A stretch of DNA of 64,000 bases from UBA1952 sp965200035 (GTDB lineage Bacteria > Bacteroidota > Bacteroidia > Chitinophagales > Chitinophagaceae). The DNA is taken from assembly GCA_965200035.1 (NCBI GenBank), contig OZ241334.1:3162001-3226000 (forward strand), read 5' to 3'. Each line of letters begins with the position of its first letter. Within the stretch, counting starts at the first letter, position 1. Below the pieces are notes generated by a model. That model was not told where the DNA came from. It worked only from the letters and a program-made list of their open reading frames with translations, and did no database searches. The translations under genes and the position numbers were made by a program. Positions 9,391 to 18,256 of this stretch are shown one piece after another.

Positions 9391-9852
9391 TTATGCTTCG
9401 CCCATATTCACAGAATGCAGCTCCGTGAGCTCCATGGGATAATAATTATTCTGCTGAAACAGCGCGTCCAGATCAAAGGCTGAGCCTTTGGGCACATGGG
9501 CAAATACGATGCCGGCGCAATTGCATTCCCAAAAACCGCCTGCGGCCACTACCGGCTTGCCAATTTTATCAAGAAGCTCCTGCTTGTTCAGCGAAGCACT
9601 GCGCAGAAACATTCTGGTCTTATAGACAGATGGCTCGGCGATGGCTACCAATTCAAGTTCGCCTTCCACATTCATCATTGCAACGATGATAGTGCCATAA
9701 TTCAGGCTACAGGACTGGATCGGATTTTCAATTAACCGGTAGCAGTTAGATTCCAGTTCTTCTGCGGCAACAAGTTCCGGGTAGGTGCAGCCTTCAGGCT
9801 TTACTTTAATATAAGTAATTGTTGATTCCACATTTGTTGATTTGAATGTCAT
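9391..9852 (-). CDS. Hypothetical protein (153 aa)
   Basis: I do not recognise it. The 153-residue product is soluble and has an alternating strand/helix pattern, starting with VESTITYIKVKPEG. A Cys pair sits in the GGFWECNCAGIVFAH segment at about 107-121, with two further Cys near residues 37 and 48. It could be a small alpha/beta domain with structural or metal-binding cysteines. It converges with the membrane protein gene at 9345 and diverges from the aminopeptidase gene. The 280 bp upstream is very AT-rich and probably carries promoters for both directions. Confidence 0.65.
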   Translation of the reverse strand: MTFKSTNVESTITYIKVKPEGCTYPELVAAEELESNCYRLIENPIQSCSLNYGTIIVAMMNVEGELELVAIAEPSVYKTRMFLRSASLNKQELLDKIGKPVVAAGGFWECNCAGIVFAHVPKGSAFDLDALFQQNNYYPMELTELHSVNMGEA

Positions 9853-10132
9853 AAATATATGACGCTAGCGTAACATTTTATAACAAAATGAAACTTTTTT
9901 TGTGTTAAGATGATGTAATTCAATTAACTGTAAAAAATATTAAATTATTTTCTACTGATAAATAGTATGTTAACTGTATTGTAAATCCTAAATTGATTGT
10001 CAATATGAATGAAAATAAATACGATGAACGCCAAAAATTTAACCTATACCTGCTCATATACGGTAGGTTACGGGAGTTGGTTTTAACAAATCTGTGTAAA
10101 ACGGCACTCTTTTTAGAGTAATATTGCATTGC

Positions 10133-12004
10133 ATGAAACACGTATTTACTGTAGCCATTATTGCGCTTTTTCTAACTGCCTGTACTAATGAGCACAGCAC
10201 TAATCAGCTACCCAAAGAAGCTACGGATACCACTACAACCATTGTTCGGGACAAGCATACATTGTCCAATGCCGACAGTGTACGAATGAAGCATCTGGAC
10301 TTGGATATAGCCGTTGATTTCGGGCAGAAGAAGCTTTCCGGTATAGCAGTATGGCAGATAGAAAATACTACCCGTGTGCCGTTGCTGAAACTGGATAATT
10401 ATGGCCTGAAGATTGACAGTGTGTTTGTGGATCATGCACAGGTGCAGGCCGGTTTTTCACAGACAGAACCTTTTCTTGGAAGCGCATTACAAATACCGAT
10501 ACAGGCCGGCAGCAAAGAAGTGGCTGTTTATTATCATACAGCCGATAGCGCAGTGGCCCTGCAGTGGCTGAGCCCGCAGCAGACGAGCGACAAAAAGCAT
10601 CCGTTCTTATATACTCAAAGCGAATCGATTTATGCACGCTCCTGGGTTCCCTGTCCGGACGGGCCGGGCATACGCTTTACGTATAATGCACGCGTGACTG
10701 TGCCCAAAGGCTTGCTGGCATTGATGAGCGCAGAAAACCCACAATCGGTGAATGACAGCGGCGTTTATCATTTCAAAATGGATATACCTGTGCCTGCCTA
10801 TCTGATGGCGCTGGCCGTTGGTGATATTGCTTTCAAGAGTGTGGATGGCCGCACTGGAGTATATGCCGAGCAGTCTATGATTGGCAAAGCGCGCTATGAG
10901 CTGGAAGATATGGGCAAGATGGTCAACACCGCAGAGCAGCTTTACGGACCTTACCGCTGGGGCCGGTACGATGTGCTGATTCTGCCGCCGGGCTTCCCGA
11001 TTGGTGGAATGGAAAACCCGAAACTCACTTTTGCAACTCCTACCATTATTGCCGGTGACCGCAGTCTGGTAAATCTGATTGCCCATGAATTGGCCCACAA
11101 CTGGAGCGGTAATCTGGTGACCAATAAGACATGGAATGACATCTGGATGAACGAAGGATTTACGGTCTATTTTGAGCGCCGCATCACTGAAGCCATGACA
11201 GATAAGAGCTACATAGATATGCTTTGGGAGCTGGGTTATCAGGATCTCGAAAAAGAGGTCAGCACGATTGGTAAAGACAGCAAAGACACTTGGCTGAAGC
11301 TGGATCTGGATGGCCGCGATCCCGACAGTGGGCTATCTGATATTCCTTACGAGAAAGGTTCTCTGCTGCTGCGATTGATTGAAGAAACCGTAGGACGGGC
11401 CGATTTTGATGCCTTCCTGAAGCAGTATTTTGCTGAACATGCCTTTAAGAGCATTACCACAGAAGAATTCCTCACTTACCTGCGTGCTAATCTGCTTAGC
11501 AAACACGCAGGTGCGGAAGAAAAGATCAATATCAAACAATGGGTATATGGCCCCGGTATTCCGGCCAACGCGCCACGCTCCAACAGCGAGCGCTTCAAAA
11601 AAGTAGATGAAGCCAGAACTGCTTTCCTGAACGGGCAGATACCCGCTTCAAGCACGACCAGCGCATGGACCTCTCACGAATGGCAGTATTTCCTGCGCGG
11701 AATGCCTGATTCGCTCAATACTGTACAGATGAAGACCCTGGATGCGGCCTACCATCTTACGCAAACGGGCAATAGTGAGATCGCAGACCTGTGGTTTGTA
11801 CGTGCCATAGCTGCTGGTTATGAGCCCGCCTATCAGGCGATGGAAGGTTTCCTGAGTCGGGTAGGACGTCAGAAATTTTTGGAGCCTTTGTATGGAGAAA
11901 TGATGGAAAAAAGCAAAGCAGAGATGGCGAAACGCATTTATGCGAAGTACAGGCAAAACTATCACCCGCTCACCCAAGCCAAGCTGGATAAGATTGTACA
12001 CTAG
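10133..12004 (+). CDS. M1 family aminopeptidase lipoprotein (leukotriene A4 hydrolase-like)
   Basis: 623 residues from the ATG; an in-frame TTG 9 bp upstream is less likely. The start is a lipoprotein signal with lipobox LTAC, so the enzyme is probably anchored in the envelope. The N-terminal beta domain is followed by the catalytic domain: substrate motif GGMENP, zinc site HELAH at 318-322 and the third ligand in NEGF (E341). The C-terminal third is helical, like the Leuk-A4-hydro_C domain. It trims N-terminal residues from peptides, presumably in the periplasm. Upstream is an AT-rich 280-bp divergent region. Downstream is a long terminator hairpin shared with the convergent gene. Confidence 0.9.
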   Translation: MKHVFTVAIIALFLTACTNEHSTNQLPKEATDTTTTIVRDKHTLSNADSVRMKHLDLDIAVDFGQKKLSGIAVWQIENTTRVPLLKLDNYGLKIDSVFVDHAQVQAGFSQTEPFLGSALQIPIQAGSKEVAVYYHTADSAVALQWLSPQQTSDKKHPFLYTQSESIYARSWVPCPDGPGIRFTYNARVTVPKGLLALMSAENPQSVNDSGVYHFKMDIPVPAYLMALAVGDIAFKSVDGRTGVYAEQSMIGKARYELEDMGKMVNTAEQLYGPYRWGRYDVLILPPGFPIGGMENPKLTFATPTIIAGDRSLVNLIAHELAHNWSGNLVTNKTWNDIWMNEGFTVYFERRITEAMTDKSYIDMLWELGYQDLEKEVSTIGKDSKDTWLKLDLDGRDPDSGLSDIPYEKGSLLLRLIEETVGRADFDAFLKQYFAEHAFKSITTEEFLTYLRANLLSKHAGAEEKINIKQWVYGPGIPANAPRSNSERFKKVDEARTAFLNGQIPASSTTSAWTSHEWQYFLRGMPDSLNTVQMKTLDAAYHLTQTGNSEIADLWFVRAIAAGYEPAYQAMEGFLSRVGRQKFLEPLYGEMMEKSKAEMAKRIYAKYRQNYHPLTQAKLDKIVH

Positions 12005-12037
12005 GGTCGGGGCGCGTAGCGACCTGAACCGTGGTAT
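12005..12037 (+). repeat. Dispersed repeat, GGTCGGG family, copy 1
   Basis: Begins GGTCGGGGCGCGTAGCGACC and continues TGAACCGT. The same sequence with few changes occurs at 47898-47927. GGTCG and CGACC form short arms. Confidence 0.55.
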
Positions 12038-12044
12038 AGGGCAA

Positions 12045-12083
12045 AAAGAAGCAGCCATGCTACATTAGCATGGCTGCTTCTTT
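12045..12083. terminator. Bidirectional terminator between convergent genes
   Basis: A perfect 18-bp stem (AAAGAAGCAGCCATGCTA and its complement) around a 3-nt loop, with A-rich and T-rich flanks. It lies between the aminopeptidase stop and the small YtxH-like gene. Confidence 0.85.
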
Positions 12084-12103
12084 GAAATAAGATTCCTGCA
12101 ATT

Positions 12104-12283
12104 TTAAGAGGCAGCCTGAGCTTCCTTTGATCCGTCTTTTGCAGTAGCGTACATATCCTGCAATTGCTTGCCAAGCTTGCCGGCAGTTTCTCCCAGTGAT
12201 TTGCGGATCTCTTCTCCGTGCTTTGTTTTAAACAGATAAGCAGCGGCGCCTACGAGTGCGAGTGCAATTAATTTCTTGCCCAT
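12104..12283 (-). CDS. Small YtxH-like membrane protein (59 aa)
   Basis: The ATG at 12283 is preferred over an upstream in-frame start 27 bp earlier, because MGKKLIALALVGAAAYLF is a typical single N-terminal membrane helix. The remainder (about 20-59) is a charged helix, EEIRKSLGETAGKLGKQLQD, ending in an Ala-rich tail. This is the architecture of YtxH-type stress-associated proteins in Bacteroidota. Function is unknown. It sits between a terminator and the threonine aldolase gene, both genes on the minus strand. Confidence 0.65.
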   Translation of the reverse strand: MGKKLIALALVGAAAYLFKTKHGEEIRKSLGETAGKLGKQLQDMYATAKDGSKEAQAAS

Positions 12284-12335
12284 GGTTGTTCTGATTTTTA
12301 AAAGTGACAAGAAAACAGGTCAAAGAATCATGCCA

Positions 12336-13364
12336 TTAGTGCTGCAATTGTTTCCGGATAAGCTCAATAAAGTGGTTGATATCCTCTTCTGTAGTATCCC
12401 AGGCGCACATAAGGCGCACTTCATTTCCTTCTTCTTTCCATACATAAAACGGAGTATGCGCCATCAACGGCTCATTCCACGATACCGGAATGGCAGCGAA
12501 CACTGCATTGGCCTGTACCGCTTTATCGATCTTTACTTGTGGAAAATGTATCAACGCTTTTGCCAGGTTAGTCGCCATATTGTTGGCATGAAGCGCTGTT
12601 TTTCGCCAAAGCTCGTCTTGCAGCATCGCCTCAAATTGCGCGGCAATAAATCTTGTTTTTGAATGAAGCTGCATCGCCTGCTTTTGCTGGTACGGAATGC
12701 TTTGCTTCAGTGCATCATTGAATACAACCACGCCTTCCCCAAACATCATTCCCGCTTTGGTACCACCGAGCGAGAGAATATCTACCCCAACATCTGTAGC
12801 CATTTCCCGCAGGCTGCAACCCAGGCCAGCTGCTGCATTGAAGAAGCGGGAACCATCTACATGAAAGTAAAGACCGCGAGCTCTGGCAAGACTGCCAATA
12901 GCTGCCAGCTCCTCCAAGCTATATACTGTGCCATATTCAGTAGCCTGCGTAACGGATATAATCGCAGGCTGCGCATAATGAATATCACCTTTGCGGATGA
13001 GCCGTTTTTCAATGATGTCTGGTGTGAGCTTGCCCTGATCATTTGCCGAAAGCGGGAAAAATCTACAGCCGGTCAGGGATTCCGGAGCAGAAGATTCATC
13101 GTTATAGAAATGAGCAATGTCTGCGCATAACACAGATTGGTAAGACCGTGTTGCGCTCATTACACTCAATACATTTGCGCCCGTTCCATTGTACACGAAA
13201 TAAGTATCAACATCAGCACCGAATACTTCTTTAAAAAGAACTCGTGTGCGAATAGTGATATCGTCGGCGCCGTAAGACCGTTCGTGTTCATTATTGGCGG
13301 CAGCCAGCGCGGCCATGACTTCCGGCAGCACACCGGCATAATTATCAGATGCAAAGCTTTTCAA
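12336..13364 (-). CDS. ltaE: Low-specificity threonine aldolase / beta-eliminating lyase
   Basis: 342 residues of the PLP-dependent beta-eliminating lyase family. It cleaves L-threonine or L-allo-threonine to glycine and acetaldehyde. The start MKSFASDNYAGVLPEVM corresponds to the usual FxSDNxxGxHPxV opening. YNGTGANVLSV (58-68) binds cofactor phosphate. HVDGSR (168-173) holds the Asp for the pyridinium. The Schiff-base lysine is K203 in LSLGGTKAGMMFGE. No partner genes are adjacent. Exact substrate preference cannot be seen. Confidence 0.88.
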   Translation of the reverse strand: MKSFASDNYAGVLPEVMAALAAANNEHERSYGADDITIRTRVLFKEVFGADVDTYFVYNGTGANVLSVMSATRSYQSVLCADIAHFYNDESSAPESLTGCRFFPLSANDQGKLTPDIIEKRLIRKGDIHYAQPAIISVTQATEYGTVYSLEELAAIGSLARARGLYFHVDGSRFFNAAAGLGCSLREMATDVGVDILSLGGTKAGMMFGEGVVVFNDALKQSIPYQQKQAMQLHSKTRFIAAQFEAMLQDELWRKTALHANNMATNLAKALIHFPQVKIDKAVQANAVFAAIPVSWNEPLMAHTPFYVWKEEGNEVRLMCAWDTTEEDINHFIELIRKQLQH

Positions 13365-13384
13365 GAGTAGAACTTTTTAGCAAA

Positions 13385-13416
13385 AAATAAGCGGACCGGC
13401 TTGCAAGCCGGTCCGC
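13385..13416 (-). terminator. Terminator after the zinc metallopeptidase
   Basis: A perfect 26-bp palindrome (GCGGACCGGCTTG and its complement, 13391-13416). On the minus strand it is followed by TTATTTTTTG. It is downstream of the 13445-14293 gene. Confidence 0.8.
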
Positions 13417-13444
13417 AAAAATCATCTATTTCTTTCAGCATAAA

Positions 13445-14293
13445 CTACAAAGCGCCTCCAAAAGTATCGCCCTGCCGCATATCGCCTGTTTCATAGCCTT
13501 TCTTAAACCAGCTTACGCGCTGTGCTGAGGTGCCATGTGTAAATGCATCCGGTACTATATAGCCCTGTGCCTGCTTCTGCAATTTATCATCACCAATGGC
13601 GCTGGCGGCATTCAGGGCTTCCTCTATATCACCGGCTTCCAGGATGCTTTTCATCTCCTGCGCATGATGTGCCCACACCCCGGCATAGAAGTCAGCCTGC
13701 AGCTCCAGTTTCACAGAAAGCTGATTGGCTTCGCGCTCATCTGCCTGCTGTTGTAATTGGTGCACTTTATCAGAGATGCCCAAAAGGTTTTGTACATGAT
13801 GGCCTACCTCATGAGCAATCACATAAGCATTTGCAAAATCACCCTGAGCCTGAAATCGATTGGCCAGCTCGTTGAAAAATGCAAGATCAATATAAACTTT
13901 GCTGTCCAGCGGGCAGTAGAATGGTCCGGTAGAAGAACTGGCATTGCCGCAGCCGCTCTCAACCGCATCAGTGAACAGTACCAGCTTGGGTTTGGTATAA
14001 GTGCGTCCCATCTGGGTAAAAAGCTTGGTCCATACATCTTCCGTTGTATGCAGCACTTTGGCAACAAACTTTTTGCCTTCATCATCCTGTGGCGCATTAG
14101 CCGGCGCAGTCTGTTGCGTAGGTGTATTGCCACCATTAATGCTGTTGAGCAGCTGGGATGGATTTTTCCCTAGCAGCATTGCTATAAGTACGATAGCTAT
14201 GGTGCCTAATCCGCCGCCCACGGCTACATGACGGCCGCCAAAGCCGCGCCGGTCTTCTACATTATCGCTTTCCTGTTCGCCTCCTAAGTTCAT
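13445..14293 (-). CDS. Membrane-anchored neutral zinc metallopeptidase, YpfJ family
   Basis: 282 residues. The opening (ESDNVEDRRGFGGRHVAVGGG) matches the conserved cytoplasmic lead of YpfJ-like proteins. One membrane helix follows (GGLGTIAIVLIAMLLG, about 27-45), then a Pro/Gln/Asn-rich linker. The catalytic motif is HEVGHH at about residue 162. A downstream ELQADFYAGVWAHH block supplies the third zinc ligand. The C-terminal motif GTSAQRVSWFKKGYETGD is family-specific. Physiological substrates are not established. Confidence 0.9.
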   Translation of the reverse strand: MNLGGEQESDNVEDRRGFGGRHVAVGGGLGTIAIVLIAMLLGKNPSQLLNSINGGNTPTQQTAPANAPQDDEGKKFVAKVLHTTEDVWTKLFTQMGRTYTKPKLVLFTDAVESGCGNASSSTGPFYCPLDSKVYIDLAFFNELANRFQAQGDFANAYVIAHEVGHHVQNLLGISDKVHQLQQQADEREANQLSVKLELQADFYAGVWAHHAQEMKSILEAGDIEEALNAASAIGDDKLQKQAQGYIVPDAFTHGTSAQRVSWFKKGYETGDMRQGDTFGGAL

Positions 14294-14396
14294 AATAAGG
14301 GTGTTTTAAAAATGATACTACAAGATAATGCCAATTGCTGCAAGAAATGCTTTTTGCTGTTTTTTGGATGACATTTAAAATGCCAGTCCGGGTCGG

Positions 14397-14415
14397 GCCG
14401 CATTGCAAATGCGGC
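14397..14415. repeat. GCATTGCAAATGC hairpin repeat, copy 1
   Basis: GCCGCATT-GCA-AATGCGGC. The same core occurs at 38595-38628 and 38824-38842. Confidence 0.5.
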
Positions 14416-14439
14416 TCAGCGTGGCAGAAACATTCAACA

Positions 14440-14467
14440 AAAAAGCAGGCGCTATGGCCTGCTTTTT
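14440..14467 (-). terminator. Terminator of asnS
   Basis: AAAAAGCAGGC and GCCTGCTTTTT pair around a 6-nt loop, with a T-run on the minus strand, 22 bp after the asnS stop. Confidence 0.8.
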
Positions 14468-14489
14468 AATCGAAAAATATTACTGCATT

Positions 14490-15920
14490 TTAAAACGCTG
14501 CATTTTTGGGTGTTCTTGGGAATGGAATGACATCACGGATGTTGGTCATGCCGGTTACGAACAATACCATGCGCTCAAAACCCAGTCCAAAGCCTGCATG
14601 GGGTACCGTGCCAAAGCGGCGCGTATCCAGATACCAGTAAAGCTCTTCTTCCGGAATATGCATCTCCTGCATACGTTGCAACAGTTTATCCAGCCGCTCT
14701 TCACGCTGCGAGCCGCCTACGATCTCGCCGATGCCGGGAGCTAGGATGTCCATGGCTGCAACGGTCTTGCCATCCTCATTCATGCGCATGTAAAATGCCT
14801 TAATGTCCTTTGGATAGTCAGTCACGATCACCGGCTTTTTAAAATGTTTTTCTACTAAATAACGCTCATGCTCACTCTGCATATCAATTCCCCACGATAC
14901 CTCGTACTGAAATTTCTTTTTCTTGTAAGCAGGCGATTGCAATAAAATGTCAATCGCTTCTGTATAAGTGACGCGCTCAAATTGATTGTTCAGCACAAGC
15001 TCCAGCTTTTCGATCAGGCCCATATCGCTGCGCTCGGCCATTGGCTTCTGCTTTTCTTCATCCGCAAGGCGCGCTGCCAGGAACTCCAGATCTGAACGAT
15101 TATTTTTCAGCGCATAGCCGATCAGGTATTTGATGAAATCTTCTGCCAAGTCCATATTCTCTTTCAGCTCATTAAAAGCTACTTCCGGCTCGATCATCCA
15201 GAACTCGGCGAGGTGGCGTGTGGTATTGCTATTCTCTGCACGGAAAGTAGGGCCGAAGGTGTACACTTCACCCAGCGCAGTAGCTCCAAGTTCGGCCTCA
15301 AGCTGGCCGCTTACTGTAAGATTGGTGCTGCGGCCAAAGAAATCTTCGCTATAATCAATCTCACCCTGCTCCGTTTTCGGTGCGCCTTCCATTGGTAGGG
15401 TAGTCACGCGAAACATTTCACCGGCGCCTTCGGCATCGCTGGCGGTAACGATTGGTGTGTGCAGATATACAAAGCCACGCTCATTAAAAAACTGGTGAAT
15501 GGCAAACGCCAGAGCATGACGCACACGGAATATTGCACCGAACGTATTGGTACGGAAGCGCAGGTGAGCGATCTCGCGCAGGTACTCGAGCGAAGGGCGG
15601 TTCTTTAGCTGTAATGGAAATTGCTCATTGTCGCAATCGCCGAGAATGGTTACCATATCTGCCTTGATCTCTACACGCTGGCCTTTGCCCAGTGACGGAA
15701 TTACTGTGCCGGTAATGCTCAGCGCTGCGCCTGTAGTAATCCGGCGCACAATAGCTTCTTCAAAACCAAGCGCAATAACGGCCTGTATATTATCAATGCA
15801 GGAGCCATCATTGACGGCGATAAACTGATTGTTCCGGAAAGAGCGGACCCAGCCTTTGATAGTTACCGGATAGTCCGTTTGTTCATCAGCCAGAATGGCT
15901 TTTATCTTGGTGCGTTGCAT
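14490..15920 (-). CDS. asnS: Asparaginyl-tRNA synthetase
   Basis: 476 residues, a class IIb aminoacyl-tRNA synthetase that charges tRNA-Asn. The N-terminal OB-fold anticodon-binding domain covers about 15-105 (VTIKGWVRSFR, FIAVNDGS). The catalytic core has class II motif 2 (FRAENSNTTRHLAEFWMIEPE) and motif 3 (GFGLGFERMVLF). The block VSGQLEAELGATALGEVYTFGPTFRAE is typical of AsnRS rather than AspRS. Normal length. It is followed on the same strand by the TSUP and ppa neighbours, which lie upstream of it in transcription order (ppa, then TSUP, then asnS), so a loose operon is possible. Confidence 0.95.
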   Translation of the reverse strand: MQRTKIKAILADEQTDYPVTIKGWVRSFRNNQFIAVNDGSCIDNIQAVIALGFEEAIVRRITTGAALSITGTVIPSLGKGQRVEIKADMVTILGDCDNEQFPLQLKNRPSLEYLREIAHLRFRTNTFGAIFRVRHALAFAIHQFFNERGFVYLHTPIVTASDAEGAGEMFRVTTLPMEGAPKTEQGEIDYSEDFFGRSTNLTVSGQLEAELGATALGEVYTFGPTFRAENSNTTRHLAEFWMIEPEVAFNELKENMDLAEDFIKYLIGYALKNNRSDLEFLAARLADEEKQKPMAERSDMGLIEKLELVLNNQFERVTYTEAIDILLQSPAYKKKKFQYEVSWGIDMQSEHERYLVEKHFKKPVIVTDYPKDIKAFYMRMNEDGKTVAAMDILAPGIGEIVGGSQREERLDKLLQRMQEMHIPEEELYWYLDTRRFGTVPHAGFGLGFERMVLFVTGMTNIRDVIPFPRTPKNAAF

Positions 15921-15944
15921 GTATGCTGTTGTTGTGAAAGGGTT

Positions 15945-16382
15945 TTATTTTTTAGCTGGAGCTGTTGTGCTTTCCGAAGCAGGCAGGTCCTTTTTCGCAG
16001 GCTTATCAAAGAAGAGAAATTTTATAGAAATAGCCAACAGGAACAAGGCAAAGAATTTCTTTACACTGTCTTTATCCATCCGGTTAGCGATCTGTCCGCC
16101 AAAGTACGCCCCAAAGACAAACCCTGCACAAAGGAGAAGCGCTACCGTTACATTCACCTGACCATTCCGGTAATATTGCCAGACTCCTGCAAGGCCAATG
16201 GGTGGCAGTAGCATAGCCAGCGAAGTGCCGGTAGCCATCTTGGGATTCATGCCGGGTATCAGCGCCGTCATGGCGATCAGCGCAGGAACAACCACAATGC
16301 CTCCGCCAATGCCGACCATGCTGCCCAGCATACCTGCCACGAGCCCTACAATGATAATCAGAATGATGGTGGTTGTAGTCAT
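15945..16382 (-). CDS. Half-size TSUP (TauE/SafE) family membrane protein
   Basis: 145 residues from the ATG at 16382; a TTG start 18 bp upstream only adds MNKNKR. Four hydrophobic helices are visible, and the N-terminal helix carries the TSUP signature GMLGSMVGIGGGIVVVPAL. Standard TauE/SafE carriers have two such halves and about 250 residues. This protein contains only one and ends in a short Lys/Ala-rich tail. It may work as a dimer. Full-size relatives export sulfite or other organo-sulfur anions; the substrate here is unknown. Its start is 25 bp after the ppa stop, so co-transcription with ppa is likely. Confidence 0.75.
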   Translation of the reverse strand: MTTTTIILIIIVGLVAGMLGSMVGIGGGIVVVPALIAMTALIPGMNPKMATGTSLAMLLPPIGLAGVWQYYRNGQVNVTVALLLCAGFVFGAYFGGQIANRMDKDSVKKFFALFLLAISIKFLFFDKPAKKDLPASESTTAPAKK

Positions 16383-16406
16383 ACGCTTATTCTTATTCAA
16401 TAGTGC

Positions 16407-16970
16407 CTATTGCTCGCTTAATGCTGCCGAAGTTTTTTTGGCCATCAGCGCTTCATAATCTTTAATCGCGTGACCAAGAATTTTCTTCGCCAGCCGCGCG
16501 CCGCCGAATTCATCGATCTTAACCACCTTATTTTCAAGGCGCTTGTATTCTTCAAAGAAATGGCGCATCTCAGCCACAAAGTGCGGCGGAAGATCTTCAA
16601 TATCGTTGATATAGTTTACGCTCATGTCATGTGCGCAAACAGCGATCAGCTTATCATCTGCCTCGCCCTGATCCAGCATCCGCATTACTCCGATAACCTT
16701 GGCTTCTACCAGGCACAAAGGCTGCATATCGATCTGGGAAAGCACGAGTATATCCAACGGATCATGATCATCGCAATAGGTACGCGGAATGAAGCCATAA
16801 TTGGCCGGATAATATACCGAAGAATAAAGCACACGGTCCAGCTTCAGCAGGCCTGTTTCTTTATCCAGCTCATACTTGGCACGCGATCCTTTCGGGATCT
16901 CTATAATGGCATTCACCGTTTCGGGTACATTTTCTCCGTAACTTACCGAATGCCATGGGTTGAAGCTCAT
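16407..16970 (-). CDS. ppa: Inorganic pyrophosphatase, family I
   Basis: 187 residues, slightly longer than E. coli Ppa. It hydrolyses PPi to two phosphates in the cytoplasm with Mg2+. Seen are the substrate-binding start EIPKGSRAKYELDKE, YPANYGFIPRTYCDDHDPLDILVL with the metal-binding D-D-x-x-D pattern, and a later GEADDKLIAV block. A TAnnTTTG box (minus-strand TACCTTTG, 16993-17000) lies 22 bp before the ATG. The gene diverges from exbB across 269 bp. Confidence 0.95.
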   Translation of the reverse strand: MSFNPWHSVSYGENVPETVNAIIEIPKGSRAKYELDKETGLLKLDRVLYSSVYYPANYGFIPRTYCDDHDPLDILVLSQIDMQPLCLVEAKVIGVMRMLDQGEADDKLIAVCAHDMSVNYINDIEDLPPHFVAEMRHFFEEYKRLENKVVKIDEFGGARLAKKILGHAIKDYEALMAKKTSAALSEQ

Positions 16971-16992
16971 ATCGTTTCCTTAATTTAGGGCG

Positions 16993-17000
16993 CAAAGGTA
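16993..17000 (-). promoter_or_regulatory. Possible -7 box (TACCTTTG) of ppa
   Basis: Exact TAnnTTTG on the minus strand, 22 bp before the ppa ATG. No clear -33 element is seen. Confidence 0.35.
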
Positions 17001-17124
17001 AGGAGCGGATGATTCATGCACGCATAAATTGTAGAAAAAGAGCAGGGTGTTTTATGGATAAACCTAGTATTGGCGCGGTTTTTAGGGGTGGTTTTACCAT
17101 TGGGTAAAATTTATGAAGCGCAAG

Positions 17125-17154
17125 TTGTTTTTTTACTACTGACCTATATCTTTG
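17125..17154 (+). promoter_or_regulatory. Promoter of the exbB-exbD-exbD-tonB operon
   Basis: TTG at 17125-17127, a 19-bp T-rich spacer, then TATCTTTG at 17147-17154, an exact Bacteroidetes -7 box. It leaves a leader of about 80 nt before the exbB ATG at 17240. Confidence 0.6.
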
Positions 17155-17239
17155 CAAGCACTCACTATTTAATAACTATTCAGTCAAGGTTTTTTCACTC
17201 AACTCAAATTTTCAAAAACAACAGACAAAAGCAACCACT

Positions 17240-18097
17240 ATGGCAGACGTAAAAACTACCGCAGCAAAGCCTGGTACTCCTAACAGCGGCAACCGCTCCG
17301 GCAAGCCAAAGAATTCTAACAACTTCTTCGTAAATCTGATCATTGTAGCAGCTTGTATCCTTACAGGTATTCTGATCTACAATTTTGTGTTGGGCAATCC
17401 GAATAACTTCGCAGACGGCGCAGCCCGTCACAAAGGCAAGCCTGGTAACTTCATGGCTACCATGTATGAAGGCGGCTTTGTAGTACCTATCCTGATGGCA
17501 ACCCTGCTTACATTGCTTTGCTTTGTAGTAGAGCGCTTCATGACTATTTTCAAAGCCCGTGGCAAGGGCAACAGCGGTGAGTTCGTACGTAAAGTACAGT
17601 ATCACCTCGCCAACAAAAACCTTGATGCTGCGCTTGCTGAGTGTGATAAGCAAGGTGGATCTGTAGGCAATGTAATGCGTGCCGGTCTGGTAAAATACCG
17701 CGCTATGATGAACAATACCGAGCTGGATACAGACCAGAAAGTATTGAGCATCCAGAAAGAAATCGAAGAAGCTACTGCGCTTGAGCTGCCTATGCTGGAA
17801 AAGAACCTCGTATTCCTTTCTACCATCGCATCTTGCGCTACGCTCCTCGGCCTGTTCGGTACCGTACTGGGTATGATCCGTTCATTCGCTGCGATGGCAA
17901 CCGGTGGTGCTGCTGATGCCGGTGCGCTGGCAGGTGGTATCTCTGAAGCCCTGATCAATACCGCACTCGGTATCAGCACTTCATTCATCGCCATCATCAT
18001 GTACAACTTCTTTACTACAATCATTGATGGTATCACTTTTGGTATCGATGAAAGCGGTTTTACACTGACGCAAAGCTTTGCAGCTACCTACAAATAA
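17240..18097 (+). CDS. exbB: ExbB/TolQ/MotA-family proton channel protein
   Basis: 285 residues, about 40 longer than E. coli ExbB because of a cytoplasmic N-terminal tail. Helices lie at about 30-55 (FVNLIIVAACILTGILIYNF), 80-100 (VVPILMATLLTLLCFVVERF), 190-215 and 235-265. The long cytoplasmic loop between helices 2 and 3 and the signature LGLFGTVLGMIRSFAAM identify the family. It forms the inner-membrane stator that couples proton flow to TonB. It is first in an operon with two exbD genes and tonB, and serves the TonB receptors in the window and elsewhere. Confidence 0.93.
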   Translation: MADVKTTAAKPGTPNSGNRSGKPKNSNNFFVNLIIVAACILTGILIYNFVLGNPNNFADGAARHKGKPGNFMATMYEGGFVVPILMATLLTLLCFVVERFMTIFKARGKGNSGEFVRKVQYHLANKNLDAALAECDKQGGSVGNVMRAGLVKYRAMMNNTELDTDQKVLSIQKEIEEATALELPMLEKNLVFLSTIASCATLLGLFGTVLGMIRSFAAMATGGAADAGALAGGISEALINTALGISTSFIAIIMYNFFTTIIDGITFGIDESGFTLTQSFAATYK

Positions 18098-18157
18098 TAA
18101 AAGTATCAGGTAGAAACGCGCTTCAGGCGCGTTCTTCAAAGGGTATTTCAGAAAGAT

Positions 18158-18190
18158 AATTTCCGGCGTTTAAGAGCGCCGGAAATTTTT
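18158..18190 (+). terminator. Terminator-like hairpin between exbB and the first exbD
   Basis: An 11-bp stem (AATTTCCGGCG and its complement) with an 8-nt loop, followed by TTT. A second smaller hairpin (AACGCGC/GCGCGTT) lies at about 18115-18133. As it is inside the operon, it may lower expression of exbD/tonB relative to exbB, or stabilise the exbB mRNA end. Confidence 0.6.
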
Positions 18191-18256
18191 CCAAAAATAT
18201 TTGTGGAATATGGGCGTTCCCACGTCTGTATCCTATTCAAAGCAGAAAATATAATT

